Assembly (NCBI GenBank): GCA_965247355.1
Contig: OZ252011.1
Coordinates: forward strand, 558,001 to 622,000
Length of the DNA stretch: 64,000 bases
Direction: 5' to 3'
Origin: RHLJ01 sp965247355
Lineage (GTDB): Bacteria > Bacteroidota > Rhodothermia > Balneolales > Balneolaceae
Below, piece by piece: positions 51,086-60,964 of this stretch (position 1 is its first letter; every line of letters begins with the position of its first letter). The notes under the pieces were generated by a model. The model was not told where the DNA came from and did no database searches. It saw nothing but the letters and a program-made list of their open reading frames with translations. A program made the translations under genes and the position numbers.

Positions 51086-53416
51086 TTGGAAGGGCTTAAC
51101 ACCATATTAATTATTGACTTTACAGTTCAAAATCTGACCATTCTGGGTCTGGTAATTATTATTACCTTTTTCGCTACTTATCTGGTTTTCCTGAGAAGAG
51201 CCAATAAAAAAATGAATTCTTTTTTATTGAACTCTTTGGTTCACGAACAGGATCAATACATTGTTTTTTTTGATTTTAAATCGAAGATCATCTTTGCTAA
51301 TAAAAAGTTTGAAGACTTAATAGGTGTTCCGGAAAAGAAGTTTAAAGGAAAGAAATTAGCTGATTTACCAGTTGATCAAAGCCTGAAAGATGCATTTTTA
51401 CAACATAACGATGATATTGCTGAAAGAAGATCTTCTTCCATTGTCTACAAAAAAACATTCATAAGAGATGGAAAAGAAGAATGGTTTCAGTTTCAGAAAC
51501 GAACACTTTCTCTTCAAAGATCTGACGTAACTTACATTTTAACTGAGGCAGCGGATGTTTCGGATAAAAAACTTGTGGAAGATCGCCTTTCAGATACACA
51601 AAGTGAATACAAACAACTTGTAGATTCTGCAAACGATATTATTTTTAAGACAGATCTGAAAGGGAATTTTAATTTCGTGAACTCTATAGTCAAAGATACC
51701 TTAGGATATTCTGAACCTGAGTTCTTGTCTATGAATTTTAAAGATCTGGTAGTTGAAGACGATGTTCATAGAGTTGTCGAATTTTACGCCGATCAACTCA
51801 AAAAAAAGAGGTCGAATACTTATTTAGAGTTTCGTGTTAAAACAAAATCGGGAGATGAAAAATGGGTAGGGCAATCGACAAGCTTTCTCAAGCAGAATGA
51901 TGAAATAAAAGGCTTTCAATCAGTAACCAGAGATATTACAACAGCGAAGGAAACAGAGGCTCATCTAAAACGTGCTAAGGAGATTGCTGAAGCAACCAGT
52001 AAAACGAAGACAGGGTTTATTGCAAGTATGTCACATGAGTTCAGGACTCCACTGAACGCAATTCTGGGATATACACAAATTTTAGGTCAAAGTGAGGCCC
52101 TGAAAGGTGTTGAAAAAGAGCACATTAAAACCATTTCTTCAGCTGGTGAACAATTACTTGGAATGGTTACTGATATTCTTGAATTATCTACACTGGATTC
52201 TGACCGTTCAAAACTGGATGAGGAATTAGTAGCACTTACTCCATTTATGAAAGAGTTCGCAGACAGATTTACAAAGAAAGCTAAATCTAAAGGACTCAAA
52301 TTCCATTTCACATCTGATAGTAATAGTCTGGATATTATTGAAGTAGATTTGGATAAAATTACGTCAATTATTAAAAATCTACTGACGAATGCAATTAAGT
52401 TTACTAAAGAAGGTACTGTTGGATTATCGTACTCTGTCCGGAAAGAAAATGATAGGGATCTTCTGAATATTGAAGTTAAAGATACGGGTATTGGTATTTC
52501 TAAAGATACTTTGGAGCATGTATATGAACCCTTTTGGCAACTTGATAGCTTAAAAAATGATGGTACCGGGCTTGGACTTACTCTCTGTCAGCGATTAGTT
52601 GATTTTTTAGGAGGAGAGATTAATATCAAAAGTAAACCTGGTAAAGGTACTATTGTTAGTATATCCGTTCCTGTTAAAGTATCCGAACAAAAAATATCCG
52701 CTATAAATACAGGTGCAGAATCTTCGTTTCCAAGTGAAAATTCTTCCCATGGAAATCGGGTTAAAGTGCTTATTGTGGATGACCTGGAACCAAATCGTAC
52801 CATAACTAGACTTATTTTAAAAGAGAATGGTTTCGATTTCAAAGAGGTAGAAAACGGTCAGGAAGCACTGGATATTCTTGAAAGGTATTCACCTGATTGT
52901 ATCCTTATGGATATTAATATGCCTGTTATGGATGGTTTGGAAGCTATGCTTACTATTCGGGCTTCAGGAAATAAATTTGCTGATATTCCAATTATAGCCG
53001 TTACAGCAGGTGGGTTTAAAGGAGACCGTGATGAGCTTATCGCTCAGGGATTTTCTGAGTATATTCTAAAACCTTTCAAGACAGAACATCTTATTTCCAC
53101 TATCAACAGCTTTGTTGGAAAACAGAAATCTTCTTCTTCATCGGAAACGGAAGTAAATGTATCTCAGGAAACAGGCCCGGAAACAGTAGCCCTTTTTATT
53201 GCTTCTATGGACGATCACTGCCGCGAAAAAGTTATCAGTACTCTTGAAATGCAGGACTTGGATACGATTTCAAAATTACCTGAACTAGAAGAATGTGCCA
53301 AATACAAATCAAATCCGGATTTTGAATATTTAGTTAATGCTTGCCAGGATTATGACTACTTGTTTGTTACGAAGGTAATCAAACTACTTCAAGACTCAGA
53401 TAAAATTAAGGCGTAA
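51086..53416 (+). CDS. PAS-containing hybrid histidine kinase / response regulator
   Basis: The protein has 776 residues. One membrane helix (about 16-36) is followed by two PAS domains (about 52-165 and 178-290), a HisKA with His317 (SMSHEFRTPL), a HATPase with N-box around Asn431/Asn435, DTGIGI and GTGLGL, a receiver with Asp609 (CILMDINMP), and an unassigned helical tail (about 690-776). There is no periplasmic sensor domain, so signals are probably internal. An upstream in-frame stop and no ATG make TTG at 51086 the likely start. No separate regulator is adjacent. The end overlaps the convergent gene by 11 bases. Confidence 0.9.
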   Translation: MEGLNTILIIDFTVQNLTILGLVIIITFFATYLVFLRRANKKMNSFLLNSLVHEQDQYIVFFDFKSKIIFANKKFEDLIGVPEKKFKGKKLADLPVDQSLKDAFLQHNDDIAERRSSSIVYKKTFIRDGKEEWFQFQKRTLSLQRSDVTYILTEAADVSDKKLVEDRLSDTQSEYKQLVDSANDIIFKTDLKGNFNFVNSIVKDTLGYSEPEFLSMNFKDLVVEDDVHRVVEFYADQLKKKRSNTYLEFRVKTKSGDEKWVGQSTSFLKQNDEIKGFQSVTRDITTAKETEAHLKRAKEIAEATSKTKTGFIASMSHEFRTPLNAILGYTQILGQSEALKGVEKEHIKTISSAGEQLLGMVTDILELSTLDSDRSKLDEELVALTPFMKEFADRFTKKAKSKGLKFHFTSDSNSLDIIEVDLDKITSIIKNLLTNAIKFTKEGTVGLSYSVRKENDRDLLNIEVKDTGIGISKDTLEHVYEPFWQLDSLKNDGTGLGLTLCQRLVDFLGGEINIKSKPGKGTIVSISVPVKVSEQKISAINTGAESSFPSENSSHGNRVKVLIVDDLEPNRTITRLILKENGFDFKEVENGQEALDILERYSPDCILMDINMPVMDGLEAMLTIRASGNKFADIPIIAVTAGGFKGDRDELIAQGFSEYILKPFKTEHLISTINSFVGKQKSSSSSETEVNVSQETGPETVALFIASMDDHCREKVISTLEMQDLDTISKLPELEECAKYKSNPDFEYLVNACQDYDYLFVTKVIKLLQDSDKIKA

Positions 53417-54656
53417 TCTCTTTCAGGTGAACACAGAAATACTTTACAACAGGCTCAGCCAGGGCCATTATATTTTTTGTGTCGGCAGCTTTTGAAAACT
53501 CGATGGCTTCCTCATCATCTAAAATCCAGATACTTTCATTCTTGTACTTATAAGCTTCGGTAAGATTTCGTTCAAAACTGAGGTAATAATTCGCATCCTG
53601 TTCATCAGCTTTAATCCCTTTTTTCTTAAGTGCTTTGATGGTCTTTTTTATCAATTCAGCGCGCAATTTTTCATCCGGAGCTTTATCCAAAAAGGTGGTT
53701 CTGAAAAGAGACCGGTTTAGAAATCGATGACATAGATCTGCTAATATCTTGTCATCACTTTTTTGCCAATTTTTTATGTTTTGATAGACATCATAGTCAT
53801 CCATTGATGCGTACAAATCAATTGTTTTCTTAGTGATTTGTTTTTTTGCGGATGGTTGCTCCTTAAAGAAATAGGCCAGATTTTCTGCGACAAATTCAGG
53901 TTCCTTATCTACTTCAATTAGGTGGGTTACACGTTTAAAAATTCTTCGGATTAAAGCATCTGCACTTAATACTGTTTTATGAAGATAGACTTGCATGTAC
54001 ATCAATCTTCGGGCAATTATATAGTTTTCGATTGCGTAGATCCCTTTCTTCTCAATTACAATGTTTCCATTAAAAACACGCATTGTTTTAAGAATTCGGT
54101 TAATCCCAACTGTTCCTTCTGAAACACCAGTGAAGAAACTATCCCTACGAAGATAATCGAGTCTGTCCAAATCGAGTTGAGAAGATACGAGCTGATGTAA
54201 AAATTTCTTAGAATACTGGTCGGTGAAGATTTCAATAGCAGTATCAAGAGCTCCATCAAATTGTTTGTTCAGTTCCTTCATGATGGCAAGACTCATCATT
54301 TCATGATTGAAATTTTTGATGAGCGAATGCTCCAGAGTATGGGATAAGGGGCCGTGACCAACATCATGCAGTAAAAGTGCAATCAGTGTCCCTTCATATT
54401 CCTTTTGACTGATGGTTGTGTCTTTTTCCCGCAGGTTATTTAAAACTCTTTGACCTAATTCCAGAGCCCCAATGGCATGAGAAAATCGGGAGTGTTCCGC
54501 AGCCGGGAACACCAGATATCCAAGTCCCAGTTGACGTATTCGCCGAAGCCGCTGCACATAGGGATGATCAATCAATCGGAGTATAGTTCCTTTAGGGACT
54601 GTGATGAATCCGTGGATGGGATCGTTGAAAATTTTATAGCGCGTACTTTTATCCAT
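53406..54656 (-). CDS. HD-domain phosphohydrolase (SAMHD1/dGTPase-like, COG1078 type)
   Basis: The protein has 416 residues. The metal site is built from His in EHSRFSHAIGAL, HDVGHGPLSHTLEH (His-Asp pair) and an Asp in SSQLDLDRLDYLRRD. The start, DPIHGFITVPKGT, is typical of this group of cytoplasmic HD phosphohydrolases, which includes dNTP triphosphohydrolases. The exact substrate is unknown. It overlaps the thioesterase gene by one base and so is probably in the same operon. Confidence 0.86.
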   Translation of the reverse strand: MDKSTRYKIFNDPIHGFITVPKGTILRLIDHPYVQRLRRIRQLGLGYLVFPAAEHSRFSHAIGALELGQRVLNNLREKDTTISQKEYEGTLIALLLHDVGHGPLSHTLEHSLIKNFNHEMMSLAIMKELNKQFDGALDTAIEIFTDQYSKKFLHQLVSSQLDLDRLDYLRRDSFFTGVSEGTVGINRILKTMRVFNGNIVIEKKGIYAIENYIIARRLMYMQVYLHKTVLSADALIRRIFKRVTHLIEVDKEPEFVAENLAYFFKEQPSAKKQITKKTIDLYASMDDYDVYQNIKNWQKSDDKILADLCHRFLNRSLFRTTFLDKAPDEKLRAELIKKTIKALKKKGIKADEQDANYYLSFERNLTEAYKYKNESIWILDDEEAIEFSKAADTKNIMALAEPVVKYFCVHLKEITP

Positions 54657-55096
54657 TACCCTTCAAAATTGACCATCATTTTATCAAGATCTTTGATTTC
54701 AGGTACTCTTGTGGGCCGTTGATTTTTGGAATCAAACCAAACCCCTTTTGTCTGAGCTACCGCATGAAGAGCTTTAGTGTCAGAATTGAAAATCGCCTGG
54801 ATGCCCTCAATACTGGTATTGCCAACTTCTTTGATGCCAGAACCGACTAGCAACTCTGAAGGATAACGAACCGGCTTTAAATACTCGATGGTACATTTCA
54901 CTAAAACGAAAGCAAAGCCTTCTTCGAAAGATTTCATCAGGTCAGGGATATGATGAGTAAAGTTGATACGAGCCTCCTCAAAGTAGGTATTGAAAACAGC
55001 GTTATTAGCATGATTAAGAGGGTCCAAGTCCCTGAAGCGAGTTTGTACTTTATGCCAGTGATAAAAAAGATCAGGATCGTAAGAAGGTCGAAACAT
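54656..55096 (-). CDS. Acyl-CoA thioesterase, hot-dog fold
   Basis: The ATG at 55096 gives 146 residues; a TTG 45 bases earlier would add an unlikely extension. TRFRDLDPLNHANNAVFNTYFEEARINF holds the active-site aspartate and asparagine of the 4-hydroxybenzoyl-CoA thioesterase (YbgC/FcbC) group, here seen across about 20-47. The family hydrolyses acyl-CoA or acyl-ACP. The stop overlaps the next gene's start by one base. Confidence 0.84.
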   Translation of the reverse strand: MFRPSYDPDLFYHWHKVQTRFRDLDPLNHANNAVFNTYFEEARINFTHHIPDLMKSFEEGFAFVLVKCTIEYLKPVRYPSELLVGSGIKEVGNTSIEGIQAIFNSDTKALHAVAQTKGVWFDSKNQRPTRVPEIKDLDKMMVNFEG

Positions 55097-55251
55097 GCAG
55101 ATATTTTTCGAAGAAAATGCGAAGCTATCAGGCAAAATCAAAGTTTAATATATCGATCTATAAATGAGTTATTACGAAAGAATCTTTGGTCGTTCATCAG
55201 TTGTCTTTTCTCTATATTCCAACTGGAATTTTAAACCTAATATCATCAGGA

Positions 55252-56334
55252 ATGAGCGATAAAAAATCAGCACAGTTTTTAGAAGAGTTATTAATTACCC
55301 CGAGTCCAACCGGATATGAAAAAGCAGGAGTTCAGGTTTGGAAAGATTATGTGGACGGATTTGCTGACGAAGTAGTAACGGATGCCTATGGATCATGTGC
55401 AGCAAAAATTAATACCAGTGGAGATGTAGCTACGGTATTATTAGAAGCTCATTGTGATGAAATTGGAATGGTGGTTCAACATATTACGGATCAGGGATAT
55501 GTGTATGTAAACAAATTAGGAGGTAGTGATTCTACAATTGCCCGGGCAAAGAAAGTATTCATCCATAATAAGAATGGGAGAGTAGTAGGAGTTACAGGAA
55601 ATACTGCAATTCATCTTCAAACTACTAAAAATGGTGGGGGCAAAGAACCCGCATGGAAAGATATCTACGTTGATATTGGGGTTAGTAGTAAGGAAGAAGC
55701 TTTAAAACTCGTACAGATTGGCGATCCCATTACTTACGCTTCCGATTCAGAGTTTCTAAATGATGATATCCTGACAGGACGAGCGCTGGATAATCGTATC
55801 GGGGGATATATTATTGCAGAAGCCATGAAAAGACTGGCGAAGAAAAAGAAAAACCTGAAGGTTAATGTGATTGCTTTGAATTCCATCCAGGAAGAAGTAG
55901 GTGGATTTGGAGCCCGAATGATGAGCTATCGGTTTATGCCGGATGTTGCACTTGTAACCGATGTTACTCACGCCACTGATACTCCGGGTATCGATCAGAA
56001 ACAGCACGGAACGGTTATTCTTGGTGAAGGGCCAACCCTGCAACATGGAGGTGCAAATCACCCAAAAGTAGTCGATTTTCTGGAAGAAGTATGTGATAAA
56101 GCAAAAATTGAAGTTCAGCACGAAGCTACAAGTGTAAGAACCGGAACTGATACCGATTCCATTTTTTACCAACAAACAGGAATTCCAAGTGCGTTGATTT
56201 CACTTCCACTTCGTTATATGCACTCACCAGTAGAACTATGTTCCATGAAAGACGTCGAGAAACTAATCACCATTATGGTGGAAGCTGTACTGGCAATGAG
56301 GCCTGATCAGACTTTTAGTGTATTCGGAGAGTAA
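55252..56334 (+). CDS. M42 family metallopeptidase (glutamyl aminopeptidase / PepA-like)
   Basis: The ATG at 55252 (MSDKKSAQF) gives 360 residues; the frame is open 22 codons further up but with no family likeness. Zinc ligands appear in order: His in LEAHCDEIG, Asp in GRALDNRIGG, Glu pair in SIQEEVGGFGAR, Asp in VTDVTHATDTPG and His in MHSPVE. QHGGANHPKVVDFL is the usual peptide-binding segment. These peptidases form dodecameric tetrahedra in the cytoplasm and trim peptides from other proteases. It is a single gene, divergent from the thioesterase. Confidence 0.9.
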   Translation: MSDKKSAQFLEELLITPSPTGYEKAGVQVWKDYVDGFADEVVTDAYGSCAAKINTSGDVATVLLEAHCDEIGMVVQHITDQGYVYVNKLGGSDSTIARAKKVFIHNKNGRVVGVTGNTAIHLQTTKNGGGKEPAWKDIYVDIGVSSKEEALKLVQIGDPITYASDSEFLNDDILTGRALDNRIGGYIIAEAMKRLAKKKKNLKVNVIALNSIQEEVGGFGARMMSYRFMPDVALVTDVTHATDTPGIDQKQHGTVILGEGPTLQHGGANHPKVVDFLEEVCDKAKIEVQHEATSVRTGTDTDSIFYQQTGIPSALISLPLRYMHSPVELCSMKDVEKLITIMVEAVLAMRPDQTFSVFGE

Positions 56335-56340
56335 ATAAAA

Positions 56341-56370
56341 AAGCCCTGATGACTTCTATCACCAGGGCTT
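56341..56370. terminator. Bidirectional terminator
   Basis: AAGCCCTG (56341-56348) pairs with CAGGGCTT (56363-56370), preceded by an A run and followed by GTTTGT. It lies between the M42 gene and the FAS1 gene, which converge. Confidence 0.82.
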
Positions 56371-56392
56371 GTTTGTAGACGTAGAGTACTAT

Positions 56393-58120
56393 TTAGTTTT
56401 GATAACTTGGTGGTAAAAGTACTCCATCTATGATATGGATAACTCCATTGGTTCCTTCGAGATCAACAGTAACTACATTTACCGAACCATTCAGAGTTAC
56501 ATTTCCTTCTCCATCAATATTTACAGTGATGTCTTCACCTTGCACAGTTTCAACCATTTGTCCGTCACTCAACGAACCTGAAAGGGCTTCGAGGGCAGCA
56601 ACATGATACTGAAGGACTTCTGATACCTGCTCAGAAGTTAATCCATCCAATGTAGCCTGAACATCTGAAAAAGCCTGGTTGGTAGGCGCAAATACAGTAA
56701 ATGGACCGTCACCTTCTAAGGTAGGTACAAGACCGGCATCTGCTACCAACCCAACCAGTGTTGAGAGATCATAGTTTTTAGACGCTATCTCAACAATATT
56801 CTGGAATTCATTCGGAAGAATTACTTCGTTTATAGCATGAATAGTTCCGTTGTTGGTCTTTACATCAGCCTGTAAAACTGTAGCTGAGTTATTTACGGTA
56901 ACTGTTCCTTCATTTACGGTTACATATACGTTTTCTTCTGTTAACGCTGCTGGAGCTTGTTCCGCATCAAGGTCTCCTGAAGCTACTTCAACAGGGAGCA
57001 CATGATATTGCAGGATAGTTGCTAGTTGTTCTGTAGTTAATCCATCCAATAAGCCAGCAGGTAATTTTGCAAAAGCCTCGTCGGTTGGAGCAAAAACAGT
57101 AAATGTTGCATCGGTATCTGACAGCGCACCTGCCAGTCCGGCGTCAACGACAGCCTGAACCAAGGTTTCAAAATTATATCTTTTTGATGCAGCATCAACT
57201 ACGGTTCCGTATGCATCCGGCAGAAGTACTTTATTTACGACATGGATAACACCGTTTGAAACATCTAAGTCTGCATTAGCAACTTCAGCACTTCCATTAA
57301 CAAATACTCCTTCTGTACCACTTGTTACGAATACTTCTTCACCAAACAAGGTAGTTGGTGCTTGCTCTTCACTTAAACCAGATGAAAACACTTCACCAGA
57401 TAACACATGATAGGTAAGTATTTCGGTTAGTTGTTCTGTAGACAAACTTCCGAGTAAACCGGTTGGTAAAGCACCAAAAGCTGCATCAGTAGGAGCGAAT
57501 ACTGTGAAGTCTCCTTTATACTTTAAGGTAGTTGTCAGGTCAGTATCGTCCAGAGCAGATAAAAGTGTTGTAAATGATCCAGCTGCATCCGCCTGATCCA
57601 CAATATTTGCATCTCGTAATCCTGCGGGTAATAAAACTTCATCGATAGAATGAATTATACCATTTGAAGCTTCAATATCAGGAGTTTCTACCGTACTGTA
57701 TCCATTTATTGTTACTACACCACCAGAAGCTTCCACAAGTAATTCTTCTCCCTCAACAGTTGGTACATCCTGAGTTGCTTCTAATGAACTTGAAGCTACA
57801 GAACCGGATACAACGTGAAATTGAAGAATTTTAGCCAGGTCATCTGTAGATAGACTTTCAAGTGTACCATCTGGTAATTTAGCAAATGCTTCATTAGTTG
57901 GGGCAAACACTGTGAATGGTCCGTCTCCTTCAAGTACAGAAACCAAATTTGCATCAGTTAGAGCCTGAACTAATGTGGAAAAGGAATCATTTTCCTGTGC
58001 CGTTTCAACGATGTTAAGTTCATCGTCTACATTAGTTCCTCCATTGTTATCGTCACTGCAGGCTACAAGCCCCATAGCAACAAATAAAATTATTAGTAAG
58101 TTGAATAGTGATTTTTTCAT
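56393..58120 (-). CDS. Lipoprotein with four fasciclin (FAS1) domains
   Basis: The protein has 575 residues. The leader ends MGLVACSDDNNGG, with Cys21 the lipid site; the acid residues after the cysteine fit surface export in Bacteroidota. Four FAS1 domains follow (about 36-166, 170-300, 303-438, 441-575). Each has the GPFTVFAPTNEAFAKLP-type H1 box and the NGIIHSIDEVLLP-type H2 box. FAS1 domains bind matrix polymers, other proteins or small molecules and are used in adhesion. The gene follows the TonB receptor on the same strand after 78 bases, and its upstream region shares a two-part element with the sigma gene, so it is probably a target of that sigma factor. Confidence 0.9.
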   Translation of the reverse strand: MKKSLFNLLIILFVAMGLVACSDDNNGGTNVDDELNIVETAQENDSFSTLVQALTDANLVSVLEGDGPFTVFAPTNEAFAKLPDGTLESLSTDDLAKILQFHVVSGSVASSSLEATQDVPTVEGEELLVEASGGVVTINGYSTVETPDIEASNGIIHSIDEVLLPAGLRDANIVDQADAAGSFTTLLSALDDTDLTTTLKYKGDFTVFAPTDAAFGALPTGLLGSLSTEQLTEILTYHVLSGEVFSSGLSEEQAPTTLFGEEVFVTSGTEGVFVNGSAEVANADLDVSNGVIHVVNKVLLPDAYGTVVDAASKRYNFETLVQAVVDAGLAGALSDTDATFTVFAPTDEAFAKLPAGLLDGLTTEQLATILQYHVLPVEVASGDLDAEQAPAALTEENVYVTVNEGTVTVNNSATVLQADVKTNNGTIHAINEVILPNEFQNIVEIASKNYDLSTLVGLVADAGLVPTLEGDGPFTVFAPTNQAFSDVQATLDGLTSEQVSEVLQYHVAALEALSGSLSDGQMVETVQGEDITVNIDGEGNVTLNGSVNVVTVDLEGTNGVIHIIDGVLLPPSYQN

Positions 58121-58154
58121 AGCGTCTCTTTTTATGATTAGTATGTGCTATTAA

Positions 58155-58182
58155 TACACACCAAAAAAAGACGATGACTAGT
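58155..58182 (-). promoter_or_regulatory. Candidate ECF sigma promoter of the FAS1 lipoprotein
   Basis: On the - strand ACTAGTCAT (58182-58174), 14 bases, GTGTA (58159-58155), then TTAATA. The identical two elements at identical spacing lie before the ECF sigma gene. The start codon is 34 bases downstream of GTGTA. A weak AAAAGAC/GTCTTTT hairpin (58166-58187) with T tract overlaps it and could be a receptor-gene terminator. Confidence 0.6.
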
Positions 58183-58198
58183 CTTTTCTGAAAAAAAT

Positions 58199-60964
58199 CT
58201 AAAATTCTACCTGAAGGGAAGCAGTAGGCAAAAATCCGTTTAATGTTCTTCTGGTAAGCTGATAATTTATTTCGCCGGTACTCTGAACGGGGTTGAGGTG
58301 ATAACTCACTTCGTTTTTACGATTGGTTAAATTAATCAAATCGATTCGGGTAGAAAGTTTGGCTCCTTTGATCGGGATGCTATAATTAACACCTATATCA
58401 ATTCTGAAATAGTCTTCCAGGCTGAGTTCATCGGGTTTATTGAAGTCATAACCTGTAAATTGCGATTCATTGTGAGTGGTCAGAAAATCATAATAAGCAC
58501 GGTCAAAGGCCCAGTATCTCACAGGTGTCCACTTCATTGAGTACATAAAAGATAGGTTCTTTGTAGCTCTCCAGTTTACAAAAGCAGAACTTGAGAAAGG
58601 CTCACTCCATGAAGTATGGTTCCAGTCATTATTAAACCGCTCTTCAATTTTTTGTCTGGATACATTGGATTGCTGAACCATTTTCAAATGAAGTTCTGGA
58701 TTCCGGAAATACATATCTAAAGAAAGTGCCCCACCATAAGCCCTCATACTAGTAGGGCTCAAAAATTCACTTTGACTGTTAAGAGCTGAATTTCCATTGT
58801 TATTTCCTGTAAGAATATTCACAAAATTGATTTCATAGCTTCTTGGCTCGCTTTTAAAAAATCCATCGAGTGAAATACGAAACTGATCTGATGGCATAAG
58901 AGACCAGCTGAATCCAGTTTGATAGGAAACAGGAGTATCGATACTTTCATCAACCGGAGAAGAGAACTGGAATGATTGGGTGATTGCGCTCGGACCAACA
59001 TTGGCAATTTCGTACTGGTTAAAAAACTGACGATATACACCGGCTCGTACGTTTATAGTATGATATCCCAGATTCGTTTTTTCACTGTCAAAGGTGATGG
59101 AAGCCCTGGGAAGTAAGTACACATTTTGAGTACTTGTGATGAAAGTGGAACGTAAACCTGCTTCCAGCCAGAAATTGCGACTGATGGTTAATCTATTGGT
59201 TGCATACCCTGTGATCAAACCAAATTGAGTATTGTTATTTGTAGGGAAGTAAAATAGATCACGGAGTTCAAAATTATAATCGATAAACTTCAGCTCGAGC
59301 CCGAACCGGGTTCTGTTCTGGGATGAAAAATATTGAGTTAGTTCACTTTTGAAGGTTAAATCATTTACAATGTTAATATCGCTCAGACTTTTATCCCTGG
59401 TATAGTTTTGTTGGTAAATCCGAAAAACTTGTTCTGCCGATGGTGAGTCCACAGAGCCTGCAGAATCAGCCGGATTTCCGGAATTAAGAGTATGCCCGTC
59501 CATATAGTAGATATTACTGTATTTGCTGGATGAGAAATAAACTTGTGCAAAAATATCGGTTTGGGAACCAAGAATACGATAATGACTCACTTGCCCCATC
59601 AGATTATAGGTTTCAGAATCTTCCTGACTGTATACAAAATCGGGTTGAGTAGATGCTAAAGTAAGTCTGGATGATAGCAACTTGGTTTGTGCTCGTTGAT
59701 TTCCATAATAACCAGAAAAGGTCGTGGTACTAAAAGGATCTGGCTTGTATTCCGCAACAATATGAAAGTCGTTGAATCCTATTTCGTTGTCCTGAACAGA
59801 AGCATCATAATGTGCTACATTACCATCTGTACTCATTAAAAAATTCTGGAGCAAAGGGTCCAGTTGATTCCAAGCATTGTAGGTTTTTTTAAAACCATAG
59901 GGAGTATTTATCCCAAGTTGCTGTATACGTCCGGTAGCAGAAATCTTAAGAGGAAGTTCTTCCAGAACAACCTCACTTCTAAGATTCAGACTGTTTGGAT
60001 CTGCCTGAACTAATTGGTTTGAGGAAGAGCGGTCGGTCAGAGTTTGATCAAAATCGATTGTACCAGAAAGTGATCCTCCATAACTAGCATCATAAGCAGC
60101 TCTCTGAATACTTACTTTATCTATGGCATAAGGACTAAACATGCCCAGCATATTTGCAGACCGGGAAGTATTATAAAGCGTTGCGCCATCCAGTCGAATT
60201 AAATAGTTGGAAGGATCGCCTCCCTGAATACTAAGTTCATCCTGTGCATAATTGAAACTAACGCCAGAAAAGAAGCTCAAAGAACGAACTATGGAATGCT
60301 GACCGCTGCCGATGGAGCGTAGATCTTCAACATCAAGGTTTTCTGCAATTTTATTGTTAGAAAGGGATAGAGAACTTGTGTTTACAATAATTGGATCGCC
60401 AACAATAGTAGAAGGAGAAAGTCGTATTACATTCACCTCCGAATCCTCATCCACCATAATTGTAGTTTTGGAAGGAGCATATCCCAATGAGCTTACGGTA
60501 ACCGGATATTCTCCAACAGAAAGGGGAGAAACAGAAAAAAAACCATTCTTATTGGTAAATGTATTAACAGATGCATCCGCAAATAAAATACTGGCATTCG
60601 GGATGGGTTGACCTGTTTCCTTATCCAGTACATATCCAACAAATGAACCAAACTGTTGAATGATTCCTTTTCGTTCAGTTATAACATAGGTTCCCGTAGA
60701 AAGAATAATAAAATCATAAGAAGTGTTTTTAAGAACTTCCCGCAACACTTCAGAAGGGTTTGCTGAAACGATATCAACAAAAACCAGTGCTAAAAGATCA
60801 AATTCAGGATCGTAGACCAGATCAATTGAATAGGTATCCACAACCTTTTTTAAAACATCTTCAACTGGTTCGCCACGAGCAATAAATCTTTGAGGGGGCT
60901 CCGTTTGTGCACTGGCAAACAGAGGAAGTAGCAAAAACGATATAAGAAAGAAAATCCTCAGCAT
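58199..60964 (-). CDS. TonB-dependent outer membrane receptor with STN and carboxypeptidase-regulatory-like domains
   Basis: The protein has 921 residues with a signal peptide to about 19. An STN domain (about 28-105, GEPVEDVLKKVVDTYSIDLVYD) is of the FecA signalling kind that contacts a FecR protein. A CarboxypepD_reg-like domain (about 112-195), a plug (about 205-310, GGDPSNYLIRLDGATLYN) and a 22-strand barrel ending LQVEF follow. The receptor probably imports a ligand with TonB energy and signals its presence. No SusD gene is adjacent. The start overlaps the fecR stop by one base. Confidence 0.92.
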   Translation of the reverse strand: MLRIFFLISFLLLPLFASAQTEPPQRFIARGEPVEDVLKKVVDTYSIDLVYDPEFDLLALVFVDIVSANPSEVLREVLKNTSYDFIILSTGTYVITERKGIIQQFGSFVGYVLDKETGQPIPNASILFADASVNTFTNKNGFFSVSPLSVGEYPVTVSSLGYAPSKTTIMVDEDSEVNVIRLSPSTIVGDPIIVNTSSLSLSNNKIAENLDVEDLRSIGSGQHSIVRSLSFFSGVSFNYAQDELSIQGGDPSNYLIRLDGATLYNTSRSANMLGMFSPYAIDKVSIQRAAYDASYGGSLSGTIDFDQTLTDRSSSNQLVQADPNSLNLRSEVVLEELPLKISATGRIQQLGINTPYGFKKTYNAWNQLDPLLQNFLMSTDGNVAHYDASVQDNEIGFNDFHIVAEYKPDPFSTTTFSGYYGNQRAQTKLLSSRLTLASTQPDFVYSQEDSETYNLMGQVSHYRILGSQTDIFAQVYFSSSKYSNIYYMDGHTLNSGNPADSAGSVDSPSAEQVFRIYQQNYTRDKSLSDINIVNDLTFKSELTQYFSSQNRTRFGLELKFIDYNFELRDLFYFPTNNNTQFGLITGYATNRLTISRNFWLEAGLRSTFITSTQNVYLLPRASITFDSEKTNLGYHTINVRAGVYRQFFNQYEIANVGPSAITQSFQFSSPVDESIDTPVSYQTGFSWSLMPSDQFRISLDGFFKSEPRSYEINFVNILTGNNNGNSALNSQSEFLSPTSMRAYGGALSLDMYFRNPELHLKMVQQSNVSRQKIEERFNNDWNHTSWSEPFSSSAFVNWRATKNLSFMYSMKWTPVRYWAFDRAYYDFLTTHNESQFTGYDFNKPDELSLEDYFRIDIGVNYSIPIKGAKLSTRIDLINLTNRKNEVSYHLNPVQSTGEINYQLTRRTLNGFLPTASLQVEF

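Noticed and set aside
56393..58120. Recent tandem DNA duplication in the FAS1 gene
   Set aside because: The four domains are clear in protein but too different in DNA to be a recent repeat.
58166..58187. Shared upstream element explained only by a terminator hairpin
   Set aside because: AAAAGAC/GTCTTTT can pair before the FAS1 gene, but the copy before the sigma gene cannot form this stem and still keeps both words and the 14-base spacer. The hairpin does remain as a rival explanation for part of the likeness.
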